From: Pullulanibacillus pueri
GTDB lineage: Bacteria > Bacillota > Bacilli > Bacillales > Sporolactobacillaceae
Reading direction: 5' to 3'
Length of the DNA: 64,000 nucleotides
Assembly: GCF_014639255.1 (NCBI RefSeq)
Contig: NZ_BMFV01000005.1
Location: 1 to 64,000 of the forward strand
Under the pieces are notes generated by a model. That model saw only the letters and a program-made list of their open reading frames with translations. It ran no database searches and was not told where the DNA came from. Both the position numbers and the translations under genes were made by a program. This document shows, one piece after another, positions 41,959 to 50,637 of this stretch. Every line of letters starts with the position of its first letter. Within the stretch, counting starts at the first letter, position 1.

Positions 41959-42570
41959 CTATTTCAATTCATCCTTTGTAAACGCCCATATTGTCTTACT
42001 GACTTGCGAATTCGCGTGTCCAAAAACAAATTGATAGTTATCGGTATTCCAAGTATCAAAGACCATGTCACCTTCAGCAGTTTTCCCTGGTTGAAGTTGC
42101 CCTTTATTACTCAGTGGATCTTGAACACCTTGTATTTGGTTAGCATAATCTGGTGCACTTCCACCGTTTTTCCCAAGGTCTAATAGATCGACAAAACCGG
42201 TTAAATCCTCAAGATCCATAGCCTCCTTACCAACATTCTCAACCTTTACTTTGGCGACGAGAAACACATCATTATTGGGATTTTCACTCCCTATTTTTTC
42301 TTTTTGCTCGACTGATTCGAGTGTGACTTTGAAAGTCCCTTGATACTCGATTTTCACTGTCCCCGTATCACCGATTTGAAGCTTACTCTGTTGCCCATCA
42401 TCCTTGTTATCCGCCTCTGACTGCCCTTCATTATTATCATTGTTTTGTCCTGTTGCTGATGGATCATTTTTCCCACTACTCTGATCAGAATTTCCTTGAT
42501 CAGAACACGCCATTAGCACGCTTAGACATAGGAGAATGCCTAGTGTCACTTTCAATATGTTTAGTTTCAT
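41959..42570 (-). CDS. Lipoprotein with DUF4352-like domain, tandem copy B
   Basis: 203 aa. Signal peptide with lipobox SVLMAC, an Asn/Ser/Gln-rich linker, then the same domain as copy A: NPNNDVFLVAKVKVENVGKE and LQPGKTAEGDMVFDTWNTDN. The ATG at 42570 has GGAGTG 7-8 nt upstream; the reading from 42606 overlaps the previous gene's end. Sequence identity to copy A looks modest, so the duplication is not recent. A 16-bp gap separates the copies. Confidence 0.75.
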   Translation of the reverse strand: MKLNILKVTLGILLCLSVLMACSDQGNSDQSSGKNDPSATGQNNDNNEGQSEADNKDDGQQSKLQIGDTGTVKIEYQGTFKVTLESVEQKEKIGSENPNNDVFLVAKVKVENVGKEAMDLEDLTGFVDLLDLGKNGGSAPDYANQIQGVQDPLSNKGQLQPGKTAEGDMVFDTWNTDNYQFVFGHANSQVSKTIWAFTKDELK

Positions 42571-42589
42571 CGTCTTCACTCCAATTTGT

Positions 42590-44704
42590 TTAATAGGAAT
42601 AAGCAACCTTAGAAGTAATATAATAGCGTCCCCCTCTTACATCGCCACTAATAGCCCCTACATCGCTAATAAGTTTCATCGCGGTAGGTAAGAACCATAG
42701 ATCAACAGAAGCCTTCGCCTCTCCTCCGATATAAGTCGGTGCTTTTGAAATATCTGTGCCCGTCTCTTCCTCCACGACTGCCAATGATCTTCTTAAGCGA
42801 TTGTCTTCACCTGGATGCATAAAGAGGAACAGTCTTAAATAATCCTTATAATCAAACTCAACCCCCCTCAGCCTCCGATAAACCGGAACACTCTGGGGTT
42901 TATTCCCAACGAGCTTCGTCATATCATCAACTGTATAAATAAACGCCTCTCCAGCGGCAACAATAAAAGTCACTAATGGGAAGGGGAATTTCGTTTGAGT
43001 AAGGGCATAAACAAAGTTCAAAGCGTATCTCAGAGCAAATAATTCAGTGTAGGCTGCAGCATAATTTGCCCCTGGCTTATTGATGCCATATAAGATATAC
43101 TCCACCTGTTTATTTTCAAATAAATAACTCTCAGCATCTGATGGCGAGAACGGTTTTGAACTTACAAAGTGTGTTAAAATATACTCATTAATATAAGCAC
43201 GATCTCTGCCTGCCTTTAAGACATCTCCTAAAACCCCGAATAATTTATCCACCATAGATAAAATATCATTTGCCGAATCTTCAGGGTCATCGAGATCAAT
43301 TTGTGGATGAATCTCATCATCAGCGGCGTCATATTTTTTCAATAACCCTTGCAGTGCATCATAGATGTATCGATCATTCGCCAAATCAGCGCCTTTGACA
43401 AGCTTATCGAGAGTCTCTTTGCCCTCATCCATCTTGTCCTTAGCCTCATCTTCTGCTTCCTCTTGCTGTTTTTCCTCGTCTCCACCCTTTGGTACCTTTC
43501 TGTTCGATTGCAGATAGCTGATGGCCTCACCAATAGCCTGATCGGCGTTTTTAAAGTATCTTTTCATCGCTTGGCTAAGAACACTTAATTGATCATCAGA
43601 ATCATGCTGGACACTTATAAAGGCTAATAATAGTGTATAAGCACCAGCCAGGCTTTTCTGATCTTCTCGTGTGCCTATCGCATCCTTAGCGTTTTGAATC
43701 TTCGTTTTCAACTCCGTGAAGAAATCATCACCATAAACATAGTTATTTAGATCCTCTGTTAAACTATCAATTTGACTGGCATCACTTCCCGTTGAGCCTG
43801 TGGCATTATCGGGAATGGCCTCTGTTACGCCACCGTAATTATCCTCATTAGCGGAGTGGGTACTTTTTAATTTATCTTTTATTTTTTTATTGATTTTTTT
43901 CACTTGTTCTAGTGCTGTTAATGCATCGTCAAGCTCTTGATTGCTCTTATCATAGGCAACCTTTAATTTACCTAGCAGCACCGTTGATTTATCAACATAT
44001 TCAGCATCCTTATCCTTATCATCCCCTGAATTAAAGGTCGGATATTTCTCAATAATATCTGCCAAATTTTTCACCTCTGGATAATCACTACCCGAGGGTT
44101 TATCGGAAAGTAGCCCATTCGCTTTGCCCAATTCCTTTTTGGCAGTTTTTAAATGCTCTTCCACTTCATCCATCTTTTTTGTTCGATCCTTGACATCTTG
44201 CTCTATCTCTGAGGCGGCATGGGCAAATTCCGATGCCGATTCAACCCCTTCTGAGACTTGGGTAAATTGGTCAACAATTTCCTTGATAAACTCAATGGGA
44301 GCGCGGTACTTCATTTCTTCCAAAATCTGATTTTTTTGGGTACTCTCATTTAATAATGTGTAATTTTTTTCCTCTATGACACTACTTTTTTCTGGCCTAG
44401 GGCTTGCGAAATGATAAAAGCGCCCTTCATTAACATTTAAATTCTCTTCAAATAGAGTTTGAAAGTCTTGTTGGGGATCACCATCCATAACAAACAAGCC
44501 GTACTTTCTTACCCCTGAGTCGAAAGAAGCCATTGTTGAACGGGCAGCCGCCCTTGCTGCCGTATCCACCTTTTTCTGCGCGACAAGCACGCGAGCAAAA
44601 TCAATGAGAACGGCATTAAAAATAAAGAATAATAGCGTAATAATAATTAAATAAACAGAAACTGCACCCTGGTCGTTAACAAAAAACTTTTTTATCCCTT
44701 TCAT
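42590..44704 (-). CDS. Large DUF5702/TadG-like pilus-assembly protein
   Basis: 704 aa. The N-terminal NDQGAVSVYLIIITLLFFIF is a TadG/TadE-type membrane start, followed by ARVLVAQKKVDTAARAAARS, which is typical of Tad-like proteins. The middle (about 150-470) is highly charged and helical with coiled-coil character; the end is a globular domain with SRLRG-type and SYLFENKQVEYILYG segments matching DUF5702. Such proteins accompany Firmicutes Tad systems in place of TadG. GGAGGGG precedes the ATG. A calcium- or wall-facing role at the pilus tip or base is possible but not shown. Confidence 0.78.
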   Translation of the reverse strand: MKGIKKFFVNDQGAVSVYLIIITLLFFIFNAVLIDFARVLVAQKKVDTAARAAARSTMASFDSGVRKYGLFVMDGDPQQDFQTLFEENLNVNEGRFYHFASPRPEKSSVIEEKNYTLLNESTQKNQILEEMKYRAPIEFIKEIVDQFTQVSEGVESASEFAHAASEIEQDVKDRTKKMDEVEEHLKTAKKELGKANGLLSDKPSGSDYPEVKNLADIIEKYPTFNSGDDKDKDAEYVDKSTVLLGKLKVAYDKSNQELDDALTALEQVKKINKKIKDKLKSTHSANEDNYGGVTEAIPDNATGSTGSDASQIDSLTEDLNNYVYGDDFFTELKTKIQNAKDAIGTREDQKSLAGAYTLLLAFISVQHDSDDQLSVLSQAMKRYFKNADQAIGEAISYLQSNRKVPKGGDEEKQQEEAEDEAKDKMDEGKETLDKLVKGADLANDRYIYDALQGLLKKYDAADDEIHPQIDLDDPEDSANDILSMVDKLFGVLGDVLKAGRDRAYINEYILTHFVSSKPFSPSDAESYLFENKQVEYILYGINKPGANYAAAYTELFALRYALNFVYALTQTKFPFPLVTFIVAAGEAFIYTVDDMTKLVGNKPQSVPVYRRLRGVEFDYKDYLRLFLFMHPGEDNRLRRSLAVVEEETGTDISKAPTYIGGEAKASVDLWFLPTAMKLISDVGAISGDVRGGRYYITSKVAYSY

Positions 44705-44741
44705 TCCACCCCTCCGTACCCATGGGCCGCAAAATCAAAAC

Positions 44742-45392
44742 TCACTTTTTCTTTCTAAATCGGTCAATTAAATTAAAGTTCTCTTGTAATTCCTTAAAGT
44801 AAGTTATTAATAAATCTGTGGTCCGAATGAATTCTGTAGGCTCTGTCACCGAAGCACTGGAATTTGCCCGAACAAAATCAATACCAAAGAGTTTTTTGGC
44901 CGAACCTGGAAAGTGGAGTGGTTCTTCTAACTTAACGGTAATGTCACGTGAGAATACACTATTATTATAAGAGATGGTACCGGTTGACCCCGGGGGTAAA
45001 AGTGCCTTGGAGGCTTTCCCAAGCTTCTTTCCAATCAATCCCCCTCCTGAGCTGCCAATGGTAACCTCAGAATGATGACCACTAAATATAGAAATGCCGA
45101 ATTGCGATAAAAATTGATCATCCGCCATACGCCAATACAAACCATCCCCACGATCATCGGTTGTATACGTTCGAAAATCTCCATCTATATTTTTTTGACT
45201 ATTATTCCAAACATAAGCGACACGATTGGCAATTAATCCTGCGCGTTGCTGGAGCACTGCCTTCTGATAGACCACAATACTTAAAAGCAATAAACAAATC
45301 GTAAGGATTAATAAAATAGGAAAAAGGAGGGAGGCCTCAATTGTGAAGCTTCCCGATTCTTTTTTTCGAAGTTGATTTAAGAACGCGACCAT
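44742..45392 (-). CDS. TadE-family pseudopilin
   Basis: 216 aa. KKESGSFTIEASLLFPILLI gives the prepilin-like signal (short basic leader, small residue, Glu, hydrophobic helix). The outer domain is glycine- and serine-rich in the middle. AAAGGGGGG lies 9 nt before the ATG. It follows the Flp pilin gene by 37 bp and comes before the DUF5702 gene, the usual Tad order. It is distinct from the second TadE-like gene at 40666-41244. Confidence 0.82.
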   Translation of the reverse strand: MVAFLNQLRKKESGSFTIEASLLFPILLILTICLLLLSIVVYQKAVLQQRAGLIANRVAYVWNNSQKNIDGDFRTYTTDDRGDGLYWRMADDQFLSQFGISIFSGHHSEVTIGSSGGGLIGKKLGKASKALLPPGSTGTISYNNSVFSRDITVKLEEPLHFPGSAKKLFGIDFVRANSSASVTEPTEFIRTTDLLITYFKELQENFNLIDRFRKKK

Positions 45393-45429
45393 TCAACCAT
45401 GCCCCCCTTTCCAAGTCTGTCAGTATCCC

Positions 45430-45630
45430 TTACTCCCCACCACCGCCAGTGCCAAACTGGTCAATATTTTTATCTCCTACATCAAATAGCTTCTGAATCC
45501 ATGAAGTAATTTTGTCACGGAACATTAAGGCAATGACCACGATCACCGCAATAATAAGCATAATTTCAAGGGTTTGTAATCCCTCTTCATCTTCCCAAAA
45601 GTGTTTCATCCATAATGTCAATGCTTTCAC
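45430..45630 (-). CDS. Flp-type major pilin (type IVb/IVc prepilin)
   Basis: About 66 aa. The leader MKALTLWMKHFWEDEEG is cut after Gly, and the mature part starts LQTLEIMLIIAVIVVIALMF with Glu at +5, the hallmark of Flp pilins; a short helical tail ends in a glycine-rich GTGGGGE. I start it at GTG 45630, because AGGAGAG lies 8 nt upstream. The longer reading from 45672 has no ribosome binding site. It lies after a 204-bp gap with two stem-loops, which may raise its mRNA level over the machinery genes. Confidence 0.85.
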   Translation of the reverse strand: MKALTLWMKHFWEDEEGLQTLEIMLIIAVIVVIALMFRDKITSWIQKLFDVGDKNIDQFGTGGGGE

Positions 45631-45670
45631 ATCTCTCACTCTCCTGTTTTTATAAATAAAGTGAAACTTC

Positions 45671-45705
45671 AATCAGTGGAGGTTTTTGGCTTTCCTCTAC
45701 TGATT
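45671..45705 (-). ncRNA. Stem-loop upstream of the pilin gene inside the operon
   Basis: On the minus strand AATCAGT-GAGG pairs with CCTC-ACTGATT, with one internal mismatch, just before the pilin's ribosome binding site. A second small hairpin, GGGTG-CTAA-CACCC, lies at 45725-45738. Neither is followed by a U-tract. They fit an RNA-processing or stabilising site that gives separate pilin mRNA, rather than a terminator. Confidence 0.5.
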
Positions 45706-45834
45706 ATGAGTTGAACCCATCGGGGGGTGTTAGCACCCGCTACTCCCACTTAAACCGCTTTGTATCACTTCATGTTTTGAAGTCGAAATCTTACAGACGG
45801 TTGCACCAGGATAAATAGCCCAATCAATTCTCTA

Positions 45835-46698
45835 TTACAGCAATGATAAAGCGGGATAACCAACAATAATCATTACAGCGACAAAAATCAAAACGAGCGG
45901 AAACACAAGTTTAGATGAGGCTTCCTCGCCCTTGGTCTTTGAGATCGATTTTCGCTTTTCCCAAAGCTCGTGCGAAAGCTCTCTTAACGCTAAAACGAGG
46001 TCATGGCCACCCTTTCGATAATTCAATAAAATGGTCGTAGTAAAAATGGAGACCTCCTGGATCCCACAATTTTTACTCAACTCATTCATCACTGAATGAA
46101 AGGGTTCATTACTCGTGAGCTTATTGACAGCTTCCCTAAGATCTTTATAGAGTGGCCCGTCCTCAGCCTGCTTTGTTGCCACACATCGAATCAGTGCCTG
46201 CTGAACGGTTTCCCCAGCATTAATCAAAAGAACGATTTTATTAACAACCTCTGGCAACTCGGTCACAATCGCGTTCCGGCGCTCATTTTCCATATTAATA
46301 ATGCGCTTAAACATGACCACCGGCACCATCACCGTAATAATACAGCCGGCGATAAAAATGGTGGTATCCCCTTGTGACAGCAAAGCAAACACGGAGCTCC
46401 CCAATAAACAAATGAGAACAGTTGAAATGAGCTGGGCTAAAAACATCTTCGTGTATTGCAGCGCATCCCGACTACCATACAAACTGATCATCGTTCGTTG
46501 AACAAACGAGATACGGCTATATAAACGATCGATAATATTCAAACGATCGATAATATAAAGAGAAACCGGCGCCATAAAAACAAGGGAAGAACCGCTCTTA
46601 TATCTTTCTACAAACATGGCATACGTTTTTTTAGCCTTCATTGATAAAATGAAGTACATAACGATAAGCAGGATTGAAAATATCCCATAAAAAACCAT
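45835..46698 (-). CDS. tadC: TadC, type II/IV secretion platform protein (GspF family)
   Basis: About 287 aa with an N-terminal helix, a cytosolic T2SSF domain and two or three C-terminal helices. VVNKIVLLINAGETVQQALI and NYRKGGHDLVLALRELSHEL, followed by WEKRKSISKTKGEEASSKLV, are the conserved T2SSF segments. It forms the inner-membrane platform with TadB. The tadB stop overlaps its start region (AAGGTGTAGATGCTAATG); I prefer the ATG at 46698, with AAGGTG 9 nt upstream. Confidence 0.88.
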   Translation of the reverse strand: MVFYGIFSILLIVMYFILSMKAKKTYAMFVERYKSGSSLVFMAPVSLYIIDRLNIIDRLYSRISFVQRTMISLYGSRDALQYTKMFLAQLISTVLICLLGSSVFALLSQGDTTIFIAGCIITVMVPVVMFKRIINMENERRNAIVTELPEVVNKIVLLINAGETVQQALIRCVATKQAEDGPLYKDLREAVNKLTSNEPFHSVMNELSKNCGIQEVSIFTTTILLNYRKGGHDLVLALRELSHELWEKRKSISKTKGEEASSKLVFPLVLIFVAVMIIVGYPALSLL

Positions 46699-46704
46699 TA
46701 GCAT

Positions 46705-47658
46705 CTACACCTTAATTTTCATGATCTTTTGTCCTAACCAGTAGGATAAACCTAAAATAAAGAGACACACGGTCATCACAAAAGGCCCTAAAGATCCCCA
46801 GTCATACAATGGATCCATATACCCTCCCGAACTATATTTCAAAAGCAAGATCACAAATATAGGAATAATACTTAATACTTTAGATTCGAATCGCTTTTGG
46901 GCAATCATCACTGAGACTTCCTGTTGAATATCTAACTTTTCTGTAATGATATCTGTCGTTCGACGAATAACCATGACAAGATCTCCGCCTGTTCTTTTAC
47001 ACGTAATAAAAACATCAGAAAAATTCTGAATATCTTCAATATCAGACCGCCGAGCAAAATCTTCTAACGCGCGTTCAATCGGCTCTCCATTCTCGACACG
47101 GCTATTAATAATCTGAAACTCACGAATAATATAAGTGTTTGGGTCCGGATAGAGGAGACTGAGATCAGCTAGAACCTCTCGGAAACTATTCTCTGTTGAA
47201 CGTCCCGCAGCCAGTGAGGAAGACAATGAAGAAATGGCCTCCTTAAATTGCATTCGAAGCTGTTCCTTTCGTTTCTCCAAAAGGGCCTTCTTCCGCATTT
47301 TCGGATAAAATAAACCGAGTAGGGCAAAGCCGCAGGCCACAATAATCGTAGAATAAAAGAGATAACCAACAAAGAATAAGAAAATACCTGCTAAGGTTGC
47401 ATAAAGGCCATATTCAAGAGGCTTCATGTCGTACTCTGCATAGTAGGTTAAATGACTTCTTCCCTTAGGCTTCTGAAGCGTATGCGTATATTTTTTCATT
47501 CTTTCTGAAAGGGCCGAGGAGTGTACCTTCTCCTTTTCTACATTTATCTCTGGTTGTTCCTTAGGGATCCCTTCACGTTTTTTACGTCGGCTAATCGAAA
47601 AGAATAAAGCACTTATAAGTCCTACGAGGATAACCCCTAATATAATATTTGTTACCAT
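46705..47658 (-). CDS. tadB: TadB, type II/IV secretion platform protein (GspF family)
   Basis: 317 aa. Membrane helices near the N-terminus (NIILGVILVGLISALFF; LYATLAGIFLFFVGYLFYST) frame a T2SSF domain with AISSLSSSLAAGRSTENSFR, RVENGEPIERALEDFARRSD and CKRTGGDLVMVIRRTTDIIT. It pairs with TadC as the platform on which the CpaF ATPase acts. The gene order cpaF-tadB-tadC with tight spacing is the standard Tad order. Confidence 0.88.
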   Translation of the reverse strand: MVTNIILGVILVGLISALFFSISRRKKREGIPKEQPEINVEKEKVHSSALSERMKKYTHTLQKPKGRSHLTYYAEYDMKPLEYGLYATLAGIFLFFVGYLFYSTIIVACGFALLGLFYPKMRKKALLEKRKEQLRMQFKEAISSLSSSLAAGRSTENSFREVLADLSLLYPDPNTYIIREFQIINSRVENGEPIERALEDFARRSDIEDIQNFSDVFITCKRTGGDLVMVIRRTTDIITEKLDIQQEVSVMIAQKRFESKVLSIIPIFVILLLKYSSGGYMDPLYDWGSLGPFVMTVCLFILGLSYWLGQKIMKIKV

Positions 47659-47685
47659 TTTTTATCACCGCTTTTAAAAATATGG

Positions 47686-48915
47686 TTATGAGGGGACTCC
47701 GAGACCAGCCATTTTCAATTTAAAGGTATTTTTCAAAGGATTTCCCGTTCTTTGAAGAGATCCTAAGACTTGACCATCCGGCCCTTCCCCTTCCTCAACG
47801 AACTCAAAAAGTGGATTTAATTCAATATCTCCATCTCTTACAGAAAGAACCTCACTAATAGCAATCACCTTTCTTGAATAGTCACGCATTCTCATGAGGT
47901 GGACCATAATATCTAAGGCCGAACTCATTTGCTTGCGAATCACTTCTACCGGTAGCTGAGCACCACTAAGCACCATCGTCTCAAGCCTGCTTAACATATC
48001 TTCAACGGAATTGGCATGACCTGTGGATAATGAACCATCATGGCCGGTATTCATCGCCTGTAACATATCCAATGTTTCAGCCCCACGAACCTCGCCAACA
48101 ATAATACGATCCGGACGCATCCGCAATGAGGTTTTAATCAATTCCCTAATCGTCACCTCTCCACGGCCCTCCGTATTTGCATTTCTCGTCTCCATACTGA
48201 CAAGGTTAGGCACACTTCTTAATTGCAGCTCAGCAGAGTCCTCAATGGTAATGATTCTTTCATGTTTAGGAATAAAGTTTGAAAGCACATTAAGAAAGGT
48301 TGTTTTCCCTGATCCTGTCCCGCCACCAATAAAAATGTTGTATTTGGCGATAACCAATTGTTTTAAAAAGTCCGCCGCTTCCTCTGAAATTGACTGGAAC
48401 TGTATGAGATTCTCAACGGTTAGAGGTTTATCTGGAAATTTACGTATTGTCATCGTGGGTCCTTTGAGTGAAATTGGAGGGAGAACCACGTTGACCCGCG
48501 AACCATCTTGTAAGCGGGCATCCACTATTGGCGAGGACTCATTAACGACTCGATTGACCTTGGAAACAATGGCTTGAATAATATCCTCCAGCTTTTGTTG
48601 ACTTTCAAAACGGACCGGCACTTGAACGGTTTCCCCATGCCGCTCTATAAAAATTTCTTCATGATGATTGACCATAATTTCCGTTATCGTAGGATCATCG
48701 ATTAAAGGCTGAAGAACATCTAATCCCCGTAAGGCATGGTAGATTCTATCGACGAGTTCTTTTATCTCAGAAGATGTAACAGGCTGTTCCTTGGCGTACT
48801 CAAAAACAGTGCCCTCCACGTATTCTAAAAGCTCTTCATTCGTTGTTGAATGCATAAAATCCAATGTTTCTCGTAATCGCTCAATTAACTCATGAACCAC
48901 TTGATCACTGACCAT
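47686..48915 (-). CDS. cpaF: CpaF/TadA secretion ATPase
   Basis: About 409 aa. A GspE-family motor ATPase that drives pilus assembly. Walker A is FIGGGTGSGKTTFLNVLS (about residues 195-210), followed by the Asp box region ITIEDSAELQL, Walker B RPDRIIVGEVRGAE and the His box GHDGSLSTGHANS. The N-terminal domain has TEIMVNHHEEIFIERHGETV and DGSRVNVVLPP, as in CpaF. I start it at the ATG at 48915, with AAGGTGG 8 nt upstream; it overlaps the end of cpaE by 11 bp, so the two are translationally coupled. A single DnaA-box-like word lies within the gene and is taken as chance. Confidence 0.93.
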   Translation of the reverse strand: MVSDQVVHELIERLRETLDFMHSTTNEELLEYVEGTVFEYAKEQPVTSSEIKELVDRIYHALRGLDVLQPLIDDPTITEIMVNHHEEIFIERHGETVQVPVRFESQQKLEDIIQAIVSKVNRVVNESSPIVDARLQDGSRVNVVLPPISLKGPTMTIRKFPDKPLTVENLIQFQSISEEAADFLKQLVIAKYNIFIGGGTGSGKTTFLNVLSNFIPKHERIITIEDSAELQLRSVPNLVSMETRNANTEGRGEVTIRELIKTSLRMRPDRIIVGEVRGAETLDMLQAMNTGHDGSLSTGHANSVEDMLSRLETMVLSGAQLPVEVIRKQMSSALDIMVHLMRMRDYSRKVIAISEVLSVRDGDIELNPLFEFVEEGEGPDGQVLGSLQRTGNPLKNTFKLKMAGLGVPS

Positions 48916-50029
48916 AAAATACGCCACCTTGCGCTGTTGTCTGTACACCTAAGTGATGAAGAAAGTCCTCTGAAAATAAGGGCGTTGATAATAACTGTGT
49001 CCCACTTCTTAACTGCTTCCATTCAGGAATGAACGGTGTATATTCTTTAATCGGGAGGGATGCTATCTTAAATTCCTCAGCAAGCGTTCCCGTAAACTGA
49101 TTTAAAATAAATAATAATTTTTCCCCTAACTCCGCTTCCTTTTCAAAAAAAACTTTACCTTGTTTCATCAGCTCCTCGGTTTTAAAGAAGCTTTGTCTTT
49201 CGTTATTCAGCACCCAAAGAATAAAGTCGCTGACATTCAAGGCCGCTTGCATTCTTGGATCTAGGGAATCATCACCATCAATGATGATAAAGTCATAATG
49301 TTTCGTTTCTAATAATCCAGAGACAAGTGTATTCACATCCTCTTCAGTGAGATCTAACATTTCTTCAGGATTTATAGCTAGATCGAAATACTCGACTTTC
49401 ATGTCCGCACTATATTTTTTTAAGGACTCAATTTTAGAAACAAGCTGATCTTTACTCGTTTTTACATGGTACAAAATTTGGGTTGAAGGCTGGTCATCTA
49501 ATGAAGTGAGATACAGTGATGTGGAATTAATCAATTCTAAATTGAGGTAAAAAACTTTCTTATCTGCCAACGCTAACTGTCTTGCTAGGCTTATAGCTAG
49601 CGTGGTCTTTCCTACCCCACCTGACGCTGAATACATGGATAATACCTTCGTCCTACCCATTTCGTAATGAAAGCTTTGGATCTTTCCATTCTCATCATAG
49701 TAATGAGATAGAATATCAGAAATGAGCTTATTAAGAGGCTGGTATTTAAAAATCCTGATAAACGTTGAATCATAGCGAGCAATACGTTCATCCTCAAGCA
49801 TGAGCACAAGCCCGACATGCTGAATCGGTAGCTCTTGAGTAAGTAACTCTGGAGCAATAAGCAGAATATCTATTTGTTCATGGTTTGATAAATAATGTGA
49901 GACATTTTCAGATGTTGAGAATAGCTTCACATCAAATTTCACGCCCTCATGGGATGAACGTAAATAGACAGCGACTGATTCCATATAGTCTGCATCTGTG
50001 TCAGCCATCATTAATTTGAGCTTCTTCAT
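48905..50029 (-). CDS. cpaE: CpaE/TadZ-like ParA-type ATPase
   Basis: 374 aa. An N-terminal receiver-like domain (KLMMADTDADYMESVAVYLR) without clear phosphorylation pattern is followed by a MinD/ParA ATPase with the deviant Walker A MYSASGGVGKTTLAISLARQ and DFIIIDGDDSLDPRMQAALN. TadZ/CpaE proteins place the pilus machine in the cell. The ATG at 50029 has GGGGAG 6 nt upstream. It is the first gene of the operon; a sigma-A-like promoter lies about 180-210 bp upstream. Confidence 0.88.
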   Translation of the reverse strand: MKKLKLMMADTDADYMESVAVYLRSSHEGVKFDVKLFSTSENVSHYLSNHEQIDILLIAPELLTQELPIQHVGLVLMLEDERIARYDSTFIRIFKYQPLNKLISDILSHYYDENGKIQSFHYEMGRTKVLSMYSASGGVGKTTLAISLARQLALADKKVFYLNLELINSTSLYLTSLDDQPSTQILYHVKTSKDQLVSKIESLKKYSADMKVEYFDLAINPEEMLDLTEEDVNTLVSGLLETKHYDFIIIDGDDSLDPRMQAALNVSDFILWVLNNERQSFFKTEELMKQGKVFFEKEAELGEKLLFILNQFTGTLAEEFKIASLPIKEYTPFIPEWKQLRSGTQLLSTPLFSEDFLHHLGVQTTAQGGVFYGQ

Positions 50030-50208
50030 CCATTTCTCCCCCCTCACCACATCAAAGAACTATGTATTGGTTCCCAAACCACTTCCAAAGAGGCTCATAT
50101 AACCAAAAGAAGGTATACATATTTTGATATAGTATGAATCCTTTGATTATTTATACCTGAAGTCATTTTCTTTATTTTCTAGACTAAAAAGAAAATATGA
50201 ACAAACAA

Positions 50209-50237
50209 AGTTTAGAAAAGACTGTAGATAAGGTCAA
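50209..50237 (-). promoter_or_regulatory. Likely sigma-A promoter of the Tad pilus operon
   Basis: On the minus strand TTGACC (50232-50237), a 17-bp spacer, then TAAACT (50209-50214): 5/6 and 4/6 matches to consensus at ideal spacing. It leaves a leader of about 170 nt before cpaE, long enough for post-transcriptional control. Confidence 0.5.
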
Positions 50238-50304
50238 TATACTTATAAACAAACGCAACTTTTATACTATAAATTTTTAATTATTATATTTTTGGACTAA
50301 ACCA

Positions 50305-50328
50305 AAAGACCTATATTAGTAGGTCTTT
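50305..50328. terminator. Hairpin terminator upstream of the Tad promoter
   Basis: AAAGACCT and AGGTCTTT pair over 8 bp with U-tracts possible on both sides (TTTTTT on plus, TTTTGG on minus). It lies past the drug-pump terminator and would insulate the Tad promoter from read-through. Confidence 0.6.
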
Positions 50329-50405
50329 TTTACCAAACGCATCCGGTGCCTGAAGTGTTTTCAAAATGGGTCACATGCCTTTTCCTTGATACCTATTTTC
50401 TTGCA

Positions 50406-50525
50406 GATTCACAAAAGAATGCCGTCGCCAAACAAAAGGGGTGAGTTGATTAACAAATGGGCATTGCGCCCGCACAAGTGAAGTCGCTGACTAACAAAAG
50501 AAGTGCCACTCTCACAAGCTGGTGA
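50406..50525 (+). repeat. 20-21 nt periodic repeat, copy 3 (six units)
   Basis: Related words CACAAAAG, AACAAAAG, AACAAATG, CACAAGTG, AACAAAAG and CACAAGCT start at 50410, 50431, 50452, 50473, 50493 and 50513, a steady 20-21 nt step. The DNA between them is variable but tends to GTSGC-like words. It lacks the end sequences of the copies at 16.8 and 32.7 kb. Confidence 0.6.
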
Positions 50526-50594
50526 CCTTTTTAAAATTCTTTTAAATTGTCGTTATCCCTCAATATGTTAATAGAGTCAGAAAAAGCTGCAAAA

Positions 50595-50625
50595 AACACC
50601 CTCCACTATTAATGTGAAGGGTGTT
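50595..50625 (-). terminator. Terminator of the drug-pump operon
   Basis: AACACCCT-CAC and GTG-AGGGTGTT arms form a stem of 11 paired bases with one mismatch; the minus strand continues TTTTTTGCAGC. It lies 13 nt past the stop. Confidence 0.88.
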
Positions 50626-50637
50626 GGTCTCACTCTA

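Larger units (their letters stand above)
50030..50637. other. Tad operon promoter region and repeat-bearing intergenic stretch
   Basis: No gene is seen. From left to right it holds a long 5' leader region of the Tad operon, its likely promoter (50209-50237), a terminator (50305-50328), a 20-21 nt periodic repeat (50406-50525) and the terminator of the drug pump gene (50595-50625). Confidence 0.6.

Noticed and set aside
48022..48030. A seventh perfect DnaA box (TGTGGATAA)
   Set aside because: It is a single box within the cpaF coding sequence, 33 kb from the clusters, and is likely chance.
50406..50525. CRISPR array
   Set aside because: The 20-21 nt period has no separate constant repeat and unique spacer, the units are degenerate, and no cas genes are present.
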